From contig NZ_JHXS01000009.1 in the NCBI RefSeq assembly GCF_000687775.1, positions 1 to 37,555 of the forward strand: a DNA stretch of 37,555 nt, read 5' to 3'. Origin of the DNA: Mycoplasmopsis felifaucium ATCC 43428 (GTDB taxonomy: Bacteria; Bacillota_I; Bacilli_A; Mycoplasmatales; Metamycoplasmataceae). Numbering within the stretch: position 1 is the stretch's first letter; each line of letters starts with the position of its first letter. Shown here one piece after another: positions 1-10,260 of this stretch. The notes beneath the pieces are model-generated. The model made no database searches, was not told the DNA's origin, and was given only the letters and a program-made list of their open reading frames with translations. The translations under genes were made by a program, and so were the position numbers.

Positions 1-528
1 GAGATTAGGTTTTCGCAATTTAACGATTTATGAAAAGTCGTTAAATTGAATGAAATTAGTAGGTATACTATTTCCAATCTTAATGTTTCAGATGCAAATT
101 ATAATGGTAAATATGCTCTATATGACGCTCTTTGCAAAATAGGTTATACAGATAAAATGGCTATAAATAAGCCATATATAACAATCATTAAGGATGGTGC
201 AGGCATTGGAAGAGTTAGAGTCTTACCGGAAAATACAATGTTTATTGGGACTATGGGTGCGATTCATAATAATCAGGAAGTTAATATAAATTTTTTATAT
301 CATATTATGTCTAAATTTGATTTTTCAATATCTTCTATTGGAACTGCGATCCCGCATATATATTGGTCAGACTATTCTGAAAATTTAGTAAAAATTTCAG
401 AACTTGTTGAACAGTCAAAAATCGCTGAATTTTTGACTGCAGTTGATAAACTTATCACTCTTACAAATAAAAAACTAACTAAACTCAAAGAGATTAAAAA
501 AGCTTTATTGCAAAAAATGTTTGTCTAA
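1..528 (+). CDS. hsdS: Type I restriction-modification specificity subunit HsdS, C-terminal part (5' end outside window)
   Basis: HsdS recognises the target DNA of a type I restriction-modification complex (HsdR2M2S). The frame is open from base 1 through an in-frame TGA (Trp) at 31-33 to the TAA at 526-528, so about 175 residues of the C-terminal half are visible. The start RFSQFNDLWKVVKLNEI is typical of the opening of a target recognition domain, and the end (EQSKIAEFLTAVDKLITL, then a Lys-rich helix finishing LLQKMFV) is the usual conserved coiled-coil spacer plus tail. An internal TTG at 46 could be mistaken for a start, but the upstream codons fit the family, so the gene is truncated by the window, not short. 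No hsdM or hsdR is visible, so whether the locus is complete cannot be judged. Confidence 0.88.
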
Positions 529-530
529 TA

Positions 531-553
531 CGCCTATAAAACAGGCGTTTTTT
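531..553 (+). terminator. Intrinsic terminator of hsdS
   Basis: The stem CGCCT/AGGCG closes a 7-nt loop, three bases after the hsdS stop, and is followed by six T. The inner 15-mer GCCTATAAAACAGGC recurs inverted at 11785-11799. Confidence 0.8.
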
Positions 554-557
554 GTTT

Positions 558-581
558 ATAAAAAACAACCCGCAGGTTGTT
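558..581 (-). terminator. Intrinsic terminator of the asp23-fakA-plsX-rnc-smc operon
   Basis: AACAACC and GGTTGTT (564-570 and 575-581) form a 7-bp stem with a 4-nt loop. On the minus strand it is followed by a T run. It touches the smc stop codon. Confidence 0.8.
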
Positions 582-3500
582 AATCTAAGTCTTCTAATAA
601 GCTATCTACATTCTTTTTTAATTCTTCTAAATTAGTTTCTGATTCTTGTTTTTTCTTTTCGTTTTCAGTGATGTAATCTTTTTGTTCGTCGGCTACAAGT
701 TTTTTTGCATCACTTAATTCAATACTAAAGAAGGTTGTAACACCACGATTTTGCATTGTGGCACCGAATAAACTGTCAACTCTTGACATTGTACCGTGAC
801 GGTGAGTAATAACTAAGAATTGTGTTTTTTCTTTAAGTTGTTGTAGGTATTCTGCATAACGAACAACATTAGCTTCGTCTAAGGCTGCTTCAACTTCATC
901 TAAAATACAAAGAGGCAATGGACGAGCTTTTAAGATACCAAATAATAATGAAATAGCTATTAATGATTTTTCACCACCAGAGAATAATTTTAAGTTCTTA
1001 ATGTTTTTACCTGGAGGTGTAGCTTCAATTTCAACTCCTGAATCTAAAATGTTTTTAGGATCACTAAAGAATAATCTAGCTGAACCACCACCAAACATTG
1101 TTTTGAAGACATTGTTAAATTCATCATTAACATCGTGAATAATGCTTGTTAAACGAGTGGTAATGATTTTATCCATATTGCTAATAGCGTTTTCAAGTGT
1201 TTCTTTAGCTTGAGATAATTCTTTTTCACCTTCAGCATATTCATTGTAACGTTTTTCTTCTTCAACTAATTGTTCTAATGCTTCAAGGTTAACATTACCA
1301 AGTTTATCAATTTCGTCTCTTAGCTCTCTAACGATTTCTTCAGCTTGATCTTTAGCTAATTCTAATTTATAACCTTGTTGTTCAGCTGCTTCTACAGTTA
1401 ATTTATAGTGCGAAGCTAAACGCTCTCTAGATTGTTCTGCAAGCATTTGAGCTTTTTGTTTTTGCAATAATTTGCTTGAGAATGAAGACATTAATTGTCT
1501 TAAGGTTGAATCATAATCATTTTTAAGAATTTGGGCAGCATTAATATCCATTGCTAAAGCTGCTATTCTTTCTGATTTTGCTTTCACTTCAATTTCAAGA
1601 GCATTTTTTCTTGATAGAAGTGTTTCATAGTCAGATTCGTTTAAATTAAGATCTGAATTTAATACAGTTTGTTCAATTGATTCTTTTGCTACGCTTTGAG
1701 CACTCATTGTTAATTCATCAAGAACTTTTTGTTCGTTAGTTCTTTGATTAATTAACATATTTAATTGTTGACTAATTTGGTTAATGTATTCAATTGTATT
1801 TTTACGTGCGTTTTGAATTTCGTGTGATTTAGCTTCAAATACTTTAATAGATGCTTCTAAACTTGGAACAAGTTTTTGCAATTCATTAAGCTTATCATCT
1901 AAATTAAGCAAGGTTTGAGCAGTTGATTTTGTACCACCCATAATAACACCACCAGGTCTAATGGTATCGCCATCAAGTGTAACAATCATGTAACGGCGAT
2001 CTAGAATGGTAGAAATCTTATTAGCACTATCAATATCGCTAGCTACTATTACATTACCAAGTAAGAATTTTAATAAGATTTGATAAATAGGTTCAGCACT
2101 AATTAAATCACTTGCAATTCCAACAAATCCTAAACTCCCTTGAACAGCTAAAACATGATCATCTCTAACTGATTTAGGTTGAATAGATGCTAGAGGAATA
2201 AATGTAGCACGACCACCGTTATTATCTTTTAAGAAGTTAACAGCTTTAACGGCTGTTTCTGATTTATCAACTACTAAATGTTGCAAAGCGTTTGATAATA
2301 CTGCTTCAATCGCGGCTGTATATTTAGGTTCAACTTTAATAAGTTCAGCAACTGTACCTTTTAAAGCCTTACCGAAATATGCTTTGTTTTCTAAAATCGT
2401 TTTAGTCCCCTTAAATAACATTGAGTTATTTTCCATTTGTTCTTTTAATGTACTAATACCAATTTCAACTTTGTATAATTCACCTTTTTTCTTATTAGCT
2501 TGAATGTTTAGGGAACCAATTTCATTTTCTAGTTGATTAAGTTCTTCTTTGTGTTTAGCTAAAGAAGCTCTCTTAACTAAAATTTCATTTTCATAAAGTT
2601 TAATTTTTCTAGTAGCTTCGGTCATTAATTGTTGGAATGACTTAATTCTTTCTTCTTTAGAAGCGTTTAATTTACCTTCGGCAATTAAACGATTTCTTTC
2701 TCTAACGGCTTCAGCATGTATATCAAGGTTATTTAAACGTTCTCTTAATTCTGATAATTCAGCTGATAATTTTTGAACTTCAACTTCGTCTTTAGCTTTA
2801 AAACTGGTGTTTTGGGCAATTTGGTTTTCGGCTTCAGCAATTCTTCTTTTAAGATCTGTTTCAGTTTCTGAAACGCCTTCAAGTTCTTTACTTAAACTTT
2901 CAAAAATTGAGCTGTTTTCTTTAATTCTATCAACTAATAAACCAACTTCAATACTTTTAAGTTCTTCGCTTTTAGCAATAAAGATTTTAGCCTTTTCACT
3001 TTGTTTTCTTAATGGAACTAATTTTCTTTCAATTTCAGCTATAACTAAGTGGATTTGGTCCAGACCTTCTTGAGTTTTAGCTAGTTTTGCTAAAGCTTCT
3101 TTTTTACGGAATTTATATTTAGAAACCCCTGCAGCTTCTTCAAAAATAGCTTTTCTATCTTCAGCAGTTGCTTCAGCAATGTCGCTAACTGTACCTTGAG
3201 AAATAATAGCTAAAGAACTTTTACCAATACCACTTTCCATTGCGATATCTTTTATATCTTTTTGACGACATAATTCGCCATTTAAGTAATATTGATTATT
3301 ACCGTTTCCTCTTTCAAGAACTCTACTAATTGTAATAGTTTCGTGAGGAATACTACTTGAGCCATCTTTATTGTCAAATGTTAATGTTACAATAGCTTTA
3401 TCTAATGGTTTAGCAGTTTTAGAGCCTGCAAATATAACATCATCCATACTATCACCACGAAGTTCTTTAGCACTTCTTTCACCTAAAACTCATTTAATGG

Positions 3501-3627
3501 CGTCGTTAATGTTTGACTTACCTGAACCGTTAGGGCCAACAATACCTGCAACACCACCATTGAATTTTAATGTGATTGGGTCAGCAAATGATTTAAAACC
3601 ATGTGCTTCTACTTTTACTAATTTCAT
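580..3627 (-). CDS. smc: Chromosome partition protein SMC
   Basis: SMC is the condensin ATPase that organises and segregates the chromosome. The protein is 1015 residues, shorter than the roughly 1180 of Bacillus but normal for mycoplasmas. Walker A GPNGSGKS is at residues 31-38, flanked by a TGA-coded Trp in the following helix. Long Lys/Glu-rich coiled coils surround a hinge in the middle of the protein (around the GTVAELIKVEP and GGRATFIPL segments). The C-terminal head holds the ABC signature LFSGGEKSL (from about residue 881) and Walker B LCILDEVEAALDE. A charged tail of about 40 residues follows the last motif. The ATG at 3625-3627 is preceded by GTAAGGAGGAATT, an excellent ribosome binding site. 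It is the last gene of the operon, 12 bases after the rnc dsRBD stop. The kleisin partners scpA and scpB are not in the window. Confidence 0.97.
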
Positions 3628-3639
3628 AATTCCTCCTTA

Positions 3640-4333
3640 CTATTTTATTAATTTTGCAAGAGCTACTTTCGCAGCTTCTTCTTCGGCTTGAGATTTACTT
3701 TTTCCTATGCCAGTACCAAAAATTATTCCATCATAAATTACTTCGGATTTAAAATCTTGGTCATTAATTGCATAAGAATTGTAAGTTACCTTAGACTTAC
3801 TTAAAAGCTGAACTTCTTCCTGGAATAAGGTTTTATAGTCTTTTAAATTATATTTCGTTTGCCTCTATAAATAAGGTCCTTTGAAGAAATTCTTTAGCTT
3901 TATTAATACCTAAATCAAGATAAATTGCAGCAACTAATGATTCAAAAATATCAGCACCAACTTTTTGACTTGAAAGAATGCTTCCTCTTTGACTTTTAAA
4001 ACCTGTAAGTAAGAATTTCTTTAATCTAATTTTCTCACTTAAATTATTCAAGGTTTCAGTTCTAACTAATTTTGATCTTACAAGTGTAAGCTTACCTTGT
4101 TGCATATTTAAGTATTTATGATAAATAAAATCACTCATTAAAAATTGAATGATAGCATCGCCAAGAAACTCTAAAGTTTGATAGTTTTTTTCATCAGATT
4201 GAGGATAGCAAGAACCGTGAGTTAAGGCTTGCACATAATAATTTATGTTTTTAACTTCAATATTGAATTTTTTTAGATATTGGATAAATTCATCTTTTAA
4301 AAAATCTTCTTGTTTGTCAGATTTTTTTGCCAT
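3640..4333 (-). CDS. rnc: Ribonuclease III, frameshifted between catalytic domain and double-stranded RNA-binding domain
   Basis: RNase III cuts double-stranded RNA in rRNA and mRNA processing. The catalytic part reads from the ATG at 4331-4333 for 161 residues to a TAA at 3848-3850, and contains the signature TLEFLGDAI and the second acidic motif ADIFESLVAAIYLD. A clear dsRBD (KDYKTLFQEE, then GIGKSKSQAEEEAAKVAL) continues in another frame to the TAG at 3640-3642. The whole span is 694 nt, that is 231 codons plus one extra base. The join must lie between a TAG in the dsRBD frame and the TAA of the catalytic frame, about 3848-3861. The cause may be a mutation, a sequencing error, or +1 slippage at ATA-TAA-T. 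The gene starts 2 bases after the plsX stop and is followed by smc. Confidence 0.85.
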
Positions 4334-4335
4334 TT

Positions 4336-5340
4336 TTATGCTTCTTCCTGAGTTTCTAATTCTTTTTTTACTTCGTCAAGCACTCTTTTTTCAAGCACCA
4401 TTTTAATTTGACCTAAAGCCCCCATATAAGCTTTAGAATCGCTGTTTCCGTGGCATTTAATAGCAACACCATTTAAACCTATTACTCAAGCAGCTCCAAC
4501 GTTTCTATAATCTAATGTTTCAGCCACATCATGAAAGGCACCTTTAGCAAGTAAATAACCTAGTTTTCTAATTGGTTTAAGCATAATCTTGCTTTTAAGT
4601 AAATTTTTAAAACTTAAAACAGCACCTTCTAAGCTTTTTAAGACTAAATTACCACCATATCCATCAATTACGGCTACATCTGTGGTGCCTTCAAGAATTT
4701 CTCTTGATTCAACATAACCGATGTAATTTAAGCTTTTATCTTCTTTTAAAATTTCATTAGCTTCTTGCACAATTTGAAGACCTTTATAGCTTTCTGTACC
4801 TATGTTTATTAATGAAATTCTTGGGGCTGTCAAGTTTAATAATGCTTTAGCGTAAATATTTGCAATTTTTGCTCATTCAACTAAATATTCTGATTTAGTT
4901 TCTATATTGGCACCAACGTCAAGTAATAAGAATTTTCTGCCAACAATCGTAGGCATTAAAGGCATAAATGCTGAACGACTTACACCATTTAATCTTTTAA
5001 GTTTAAATGTTGCACAAGCTAAATAAGTTCCTGAATCTCCGCTAGATAATACTGCATCAGCTTCATTGTTAGCTACTAAGTCTAATGCTGTATTCATAGA
5101 AGTATTTTCTCTTAATGATTTATGAAAATTCTTTTTATCACTTGGTTGGTTAGGGTTATTGATAATTTTTAAATTATCAGGTTTATTATGTTTTTTATCA
5201 AATTGTTTAAGAATTTCTTCTTCGGGACCAATTAAAGTAATTTCGTATGACGGATTTTGCTTTAAAAAAGCCACAGTCGCTTCAATTGAAGGTTTAATAC
5301 CGTTATCATTACCGTTAATATCAAAAGCAATTTTATACAT
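4336..5340 (-). CDS. plsX: Phosphate acyltransferase PlsX
   Basis: PlsX interconverts acyl-ACP and acyl-phosphate, supplying acyl-phosphate for phospholipid synthesis at the membrane. The 334-residue frame passes two TGA (Trp) codons. Recognisable family blocks, in order: an N-terminal Asp/Gly strand (FDINGNDNG), SSGDSGTYLA, LLLDVGANIETKSEYLVEWA, NIGTESYKGL, and VAVIDGYGGNLVLKS. The N-terminal block is more divergent than the usual DxMGGD. It lies directly after fakA on the same strand, which makes sense because FakA produces the acyl-phosphate that PlsX uses when fatty acids come from outside. Confidence 0.95.
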
Positions 5341-5346
5341 ATTTAA

Positions 5347-6987
5347 TTATTCCAATCCAATTAAAAAGTGATAGTTAGGTTGATTTCCATCAACGATTTC
5401 GACGCCACAGCTGTATTTACTTGAAATATAATCAGCTAATTCACTTGCATCTGCTTCAGAAGCATCATTGCCATAGTAAATTGTAACTAGCTCAGAATTT
5501 TCATTAACTACTTTGTTTATGATGTATTTAGCAGCTTCTAAATAAGTGCTTTTACATGCAATAATTTTGTCATCTAAAATACTTAAGTAGTTGTCCTTTT
5601 TAATTTTCACACCATTAATTTTAGTGTCTCTTACAGCTATTGTAACTTCACCTGTTTTAACTAATGAAACCATTTCGTTCATTAATTCTTCATTTTCTTC
5701 TGGGCTTGAATCTTTGTTAAAACCAAGCATAGCATTGATACCTTGAATTTGGGTTCTTGTTTTGATAATATGAATCTTTTTATCTGAAACAACTTGTGCG
5801 GCTTGTTCAGCAGTTAAAAAGATGTTTGAGTTATTTGGAAGTATAAACACATTTTCAGCATTACATTTGTTAATTGCATCAACAATATCGGCGGCTGAAG
5901 GGTTTTGGGTTTGACCGCTTTCGATTATTACATCACAACCTAGTTCATTCATTTTATTAATAATTCCAGTTCCTAAGTTGCATGAAATAACACCACATTT
6001 ACTTAAAGGTTCTAAACTTGTTTCCTGAGTTTTACTTAAATCAACATTTTTATTTCTTGAATCTTCGGCTTGTAATGTCATATTTTCAGACTTAATTTTC
6101 ATAAATTCACCATATTTTTGACCAAGGTTTAATAAATCACCAGGTTTAATAGTATGTCCGTGTACTTTAACTAATTCTGCATCTTGCACAACAACTAATG
6201 AGTTGGCTTTTTTACTTAAAGATTTTTGAAATGCTTCTTTATTAAATTCTTCAGGGTTATTTAGTGAAATAATAAATTCTGTGCAGTAGCCAAATTCGCC
6301 TGTGTAAACTTCTTCACTACTAATGAATTTATCAATGGCTTGTTCTTCATTAGATAAACTTACAGGATTTCCTAAAATTAATGAAGCCATCCCTGAAATA
6401 AACATAACTAAGCCTTCGCCACCTGAATCAACTACTCCAACTTCACGTAAAATTTTTAATTTATTTGGTGTATTATCACAAGCTACTCTGGCAAAATCTT
6501 TAGCGAAGACAAAAAACTCTTCAAATGAAGTATTCTTGTTAATTTTCTTTTCTAATTCTTCAGTAGTTTCTCTAATAACAGTTAAAATAGTACCTTCTAC
6601 GGGTTTTAAAACAGATTGATACGCTCTTTCAGTTGCTTTTTTGAATCCTTCAAGTAAACCTAATACATCCACTTCAGTTTTGTTTTCAAAACTTAAAGCA
6701 AAACCTTTGAAAATTTGGCTTAAAATAACCCCTGAATTTCCTCTTGCACCATAAAGCATATTTTTTGAAACAAATGAAGCTACTTCACCTAAGTTTTTAT
6801 TTTGATAGCCTTCTAACGCTTTAGCGGCTGCATCTACTGTGCTTGACATATTTGTTCCAGTATCCCCATCAGGAACTGGGAAGACATTTAAATCATCAAT
6901 TCTGTTTTTATTATTTATTAAGTTGTTTGCTCCTGAAATAATCAGCTGAGCATATAATTGTCCGTCTATAGTCTTATTCTTAATCAT
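5347..6987 (-). CDS. fakA: Fatty acid kinase catalytic subunit FakA (DhaL/DAK2-YloV family)
   Basis: FakA phosphorylates a fatty acid carried by a FakB (DegV family) protein. The 546-residue length is normal for the family. The N-terminal DhaL-type ATP domain carries the Mg-nucleotide motif NVFPVPDGDTGTNM (around residues 34-47), then the glycine-rich GARGNSGVILSQI and KPVEGTILTVIRE segments. A middle region and a C-terminal DegV-like domain follow (GCDVIIESGQTQNPSA, FILPNNSNI). The ATG overlaps the end of the upstream asp23-like gene by 8 nt, and GGGGGAATTTCTAATG gives the ribosome site. The likely FakB partner is the DegV protein at 25124-26002. No TGA codon occurs in this gene. Confidence 0.92.
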   Translation of the reverse strand: MIKNKTIDGQLYAQLIISGANNLINNKNRIDDLNVFPVPDGDTGTNMSSTVDAAAKALEGYQNKNLGEVASFVSKNMLYGARGNSGVILSQIFKGFALSFENKTEVDVLGLLEGFKKATERAYQSVLKPVEGTILTVIRETTEELEKKINKNTSFEEFFVFAKDFARVACDNTPNKLKILREVGVVDSGGEGLVMFISGMASLILGNPVSLSNEEQAIDKFISSEEVYTGEFGYCTEFIISLNNPEEFNKEAFQKSLSKKANSLVVVQDAELVKVHGHTIKPGDLLNLGQKYGEFMKIKSENMTLQAEDSRNKNVDLSKTQETSLEPLSKCGVISCNLGTGIINKMNELGCDVIIESGQTQNPSAADIVDAINKCNAENVFILPNNSNIFLTAEQAAQVVSDKKIHIIKTRTQIQGINAMLGFNKDSSPEENEELMNEMVSLVKTGEVTIAVRDTKINGVKIKKDNYLSILDDKIIACKSTYLEAAKYIINKVVNENSELVTIYYGNDASEADASELADYISSKYSCGVEIVDGNQPNYHFLIGLE

Positions 6988-7270
6988 TAGAAATTCCCCC
7001 TATAAATAAGTTAATTTTTCCAATATTTTGTTTTTTCCTTTTTAGTTTAAATTTTAATGTGTTTGAAACGCTGTTCACAATGTCTTTAGCGTTTGAATTA
7101 TTGTGTAATTTCATTGTTGCTATAAAGTTTCAAATGTTATTGTTTTCGCAAACATTAAAAACTGCAGGTATATTTGAATTAAATTCATCATCTGATTTAA
7201 TAATTGCACTAATTCCAGGAGTTGATTCTAAAGTATCTATAAAAATTTGTTCAACTTCTTTGTTGTTCAT
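6980..7270 (-). CDS. Asp23/Gls24 (YloU-like) family protein
   Basis: A 96-residue protein beginning MNNKEVEQIFIDTLESTPG and ending KINLFIGGISND. Its position immediately before the YloV/FakA gene is the classic placement of YloU-like Asp23 proteins in Firmicutes and mollicutes. The short alpha/beta pattern (NTPGISAI-type start, a central strand, a helix with AKDIVNSVSNTLK) is compatible with the family, though divergent. The ATG at 7268-7270 follows GGAGGATAA. The stop overlaps the fakA start by 8 nt, implying translational coupling. The molecular role is unknown; some family members are membrane-associated stress proteins. It is the first gene of the lipid/smc operon. The assignment rests as much on context as on sequence. 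Confidence 0.65.
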
Positions 7271-7355
7271 TTATCCTCCAACAAGCCGTGTATCTACACT
7301 TTTTTAATATGTATTATTTTACTATATATATGTATATATAATATAAAATTTAATT
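7271..7355. promoter_or_regulatory. Divergent promoter region between asp23-fakA operon and recO
   Basis: This 85-nt gap holds the promoters of both directions. A TATAAT at 7337-7342 lies 13 nt before the recO ATG, with no Shine-Dalgarno, so recO is likely leaderless or has a 5' leader of only a few bases. An inverted repeat GTGTA-TC-TACAC (7288-7299) sits in the 5' leader of the minus-strand operon and could be an operator or small hairpin. The rest is alternating TA. Confidence 0.5.
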
Positions 7356-8060
7356 ATGGCCGAAGTGATTGAAAAAGTTGTAGTTTTAGAATTAAAACCA
7401 TATGCTGAAAACACTAATGATGCAATTTTATATGCCTTAACGAAAAATGGTGTTAAGGCATTTTTAGCTAAAGGTGTTAATAAGTCTGAATCAAAAAATA
7501 GAGCTAATTTACAAATTGGTTCTGTTTGTGAAATTGAATATTTCCCAACAAGGCTGCTTGATAGGGTTAATAGACTAAAAAAAGCCAATATTATTGCTAT
7601 GCCAAACTATGAAAATCGCTTTGTGATTAAGTTTGTTTCAAAAGCAGTTATTTTTATGAAACATTTTAATAAATATTGTCCAGAAATAACACAAGCGTAT
7701 GAAGAGTGCCTAAAACACCAAAATGACGGCAAAACAGCCTTTTTAGTCACATATTTAGTAGCATCAGCACTAAAATATTATGGTATTATGCCTAATATTG
7801 AAAGATGTATTGAATGTGGTTCGCCTGGTAATTTATGCAGTTTTCAATTTTACCTTGGAGGTTATTTTTGCGGGTTGCACACCAAAAAGCAACGCTGAAC
7901 TAAAGAACTAAAATCAATTTATTATTTATTTAAGAACTTAAGTGTTTACTTAAATGTTTGTATTCCAAGCGTAAATGAAATTATTTATAAAGAATTACTT
8001 GCTCACTATATATCTAATGGTATTTGCGTTGATTGAGAAAAAGATATTAACGTAAAATAA
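7356..8060 (+). CDS. recO: DNA repair protein RecO
   Basis: RecO loads RecA and anneals single strands in the RecFOR recombination pathway. The 234-residue frame reads through two TGA (Trp) codons to TAA at 8058-8060. The N-terminal OB-fold segment (VVLELKPYAENTNDAILYAL, then AFLAKGVNKSESKNRANLQ) matches the family, and a zinc-finger-like Cys cluster (ERCIECGSP, LCSF, YFCGLH) lies near residues 145-175. The start is taken at the ATG at 7356, just downstream of a TATAAT. It is transcribed divergently from the lipid/smc operon and ends in its own terminator. Confidence 0.85.
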
Positions 8061-8081
8061 TTATGAAAAATAACCGCAATA

Positions 8082-8118
8082 AGCGTCAATAATTGAAAAA
8101 ATTTTTGATGCTTTTTTT
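8082..8118 (+). terminator. Intrinsic terminator of recO
   Basis: AGCGTCAA (8082-8089) pairs with TTGATGCT (8105-8112), with one G-T wobble, and is followed by a run of T. Confidence 0.7.
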
Positions 8119-8182
8119 AATAGTTTAAAATTAGATTATAAATTTATATATAACTTAATATTTAATAAAAAAGGAGACACAA

Positions 8183-9154
8183 ATGGATGTTATTGGAAAT
8201 TCAAAAGTAGCTATTAATGCTATTGAAAAATATGAAAATATTATAATTTTCCACCACATTAGACCTGACAGTGATTGTTTAGGTTGCCAAGCTGGTTTAG
8301 CAGAATTAATTAGGACAAATTATCCAAATAAAAAAGTTTATACAGTTGGTGACAATGTTCATACTTTTGACTTTATGAACTATCACTTTGATAAGATTGA
8401 AGACATAGATTTTAATAATTCACTGGGTGTTGTTTGTGATGCATCTAGTTCAGATAGAATTGAATGTTCATATCTTTTATTAGAAAAAAGATTCACGGCA
8501 ACCCTTAGAATTGATCACCACCCAAATGGTAGTGATGTAGTTTATGATTATTTATGAGTAGATGAACATTATGTTGCGGCTGCTGAAATGATTGCTCAAA
8601 TTGCTAAAGACGCTAACTGAGAAATTACTAAAAAAGCTGCTGAGCACGTATTTTTAGGAATTGTTACAGATAGCGGAAGATTCTTATATCCAGATACAAG
8701 TGCAAGAACACATAAATTAGTAGCTTACTTATATGAAAAAAGTGGTTTTGATCCTCAATGAATTTTTAAAGAATTAAATAAGAGATCATTAAAAGATATT
8801 AAATTTATTGGTGAAATTCTTTCAAAATTCCAAAGAAAAGGCAGAGTTTTATACTTTAACGTAACTGAAGAAGTTATGAATAAATTTGACTTTAACAGCC
8901 TTGAAGCAGCTATTTTCGTAAATGAATTAGCTAATATTGATGATAATTCTTGTTGAGCATTCTTTATTCAACTTGAAGATGGCAATGTCAGAGGTCGTTT
9001 AAGATCAAATGGTCCACTTGTTAATAAAGTAGCCAACAAATATGGTGGTGGAGGACATGATAATGCAGCTGGTGTTACAGTTAAAACATGAGCTGAAACT
9101 GAAGCTATTTTAGATGACTTAAATCAAGCAATCGCAGAATGAGAAGGTAAATAA
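8183..9154 (+). CDS. DHH-family phosphoesterase (NrnA/MgpA-like), first of a tandem pair
   Basis: Proteins of this family are Mn-dependent phosphoesterases that degrade very short oligoribonucleotides, pAp or cyclic dinucleotides in the cytoplasm. The 323-residue protein contains the metal-binding blocks IFHHIRPDSDCLG (around residue 27), VVCDASSSDR, the DHH triad in LRIDHHPNG, GIVTDSGRF, and the C-terminal DHHA1 motif YGGGGHDNAAG. Several TGA (Trp) codons are read through. The ATG follows AAAAAAGGAGACACAA. The stop is separated from the next, paralogous gene by one base. Which substrate it prefers cannot be read from sequence. Confidence 0.92.
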
Positions 9155-9155
9155 G

Positions 9156-10154
9156 ATGGCTGGAAATATGGTTCTTGGTAAATGAGGAGATGCTAAAAGA
9201 TTAATTGAAAAATATGATTCGATCGTAATTTTTCATCACATTAGACCAGATGGAGATTGCTTAGGAAGCCAATTTGGTTTAAGAGAATTAATTAGAGATA
9301 ACTATCCAAATAAAAAAGTTTATGCTATTGGAAATAATTTTGGCACATTAGACTTTATGAATTTTGATTTTGATGAAATTCCTTCTGATGAAATTTTAAG
9401 TAAGTCATTAGGTGTAGTTGTTGATGCTAACCATAAAGAAAGAATTCAAAATAGAGAAGTTTTAGATAAAAACTTATTCCCTGAAACTTTAAGAATTGAT
9501 CACCATCCAAATGATGATGATTTACATAATTGCACTCGTTGAGTTGAATCGGCCAGAATTGCTGGTGATGAAATGATTGCTGAATTAGCTTTTCAATGTA
9601 AATGAAAAATTTCACCAAAAGCTGCTGAATTCTTATTTTTAGGAATTGTAACAGATAGTGGAAGATTCCAGTTTTCAGATGTTTCAGCAAGAACTCACGA
9701 ATTAACTGCGTACTTATATAAAAATGGTTTAAATGCTGAAAGAGTTTTTGCTGGTTTAGCTGCTACAAGTATTGAAGATATTGCTGTAAATAATAAAATA
9801 TTTTCAAATATGAAAACAGATGGTAAAGTTGCATATTCAACCTTAACATACAACGAAACAGTTGCTTTAGGAAAAACACCTAATGAGGTATGTAGAGTGA
9901 ATGTTATTGGTAATCTTAAAGGATATCCATTCTGAGTATTATTTAATGAAGAACAAGATGGAAGAATTAGAGTAGAATATCGTTCAAATGGTCCATGTGT
10001 TAGAAATGTAGCTGTTAAATGAGGTGGCGGTGGTCACGAAAGAGCTTCTGGTTCTATGCTATCTTCATTTGATTTAGTTCCTAATGTTATTTCAGATTGT
10101 AACGCAGAAGTTGAACGCTGAGAAAAATATGGGAATGCTGATCAAATAAAATAA
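9156..10154 (+). CDS. DHH-family phosphoesterase (NrnA/MgpA-like), second of a tandem pair
   Basis: A 332-residue paralogue of the preceding gene, with the same motif order: IFHHIRPDGDCLGS, VVVDANHKER, LRIDHHPNDDD, GIVTDSGRFQFS and WGGGGHERASG. It has an acidic insertion after the DHH block. The start ATG at 9156 lies one base after the upstream TAA, so the two are cotranscribed and probably coupled. The pair arose by tandem duplication and has diverged substantially, which suggests they are not redundant; one may act on oligoribonucleotides and the other on pAp or a cyclic-dinucleotide product (inference). Confidence 0.92.
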
Positions 10155-10160
10155 TTCATA

Positions 10161-10188
10161 AATATCTTAGTAATTCTAGGATATTTTT
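10161..10188 (+). terminator. Terminator of the DHH gene pair
   Basis: AATATCTTAG (10161-10170) pairs imperfectly with CTAGGATATT (10176-10185) and is followed by a T-rich run, 7 nt after the stop codon. Confidence 0.65.
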
Positions 10189-10260
10189 ATTTATCCTATA
10201 AAACAGCTTTTTTGACCAAAATAATGACAAAATTAACATTTTTAAAATTCAGAAAATAGC

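Noticed and set aside
2807-3691. Plus-strand reading frames opposite smc
   Set aside because: They mirror the minus-strand coding frame, have no ribosome sites and no family resemblance.
7305-7350. TA-rich stretch before recO as another phase-variable repeat
   Set aside because: The TA units are broken by other bases, with no uninterrupted run of more than a few, so slippage is unlikely.
8183-10154. Many short broken-looking reading frames (also in asnS, uvrD, deoB and the ABC genes) suggesting pseudogenes
   Set aside because: All the breaks are TGA codons at Trp positions of conserved families; with code 4 the genes are intact. Only rnc has a true frame change.
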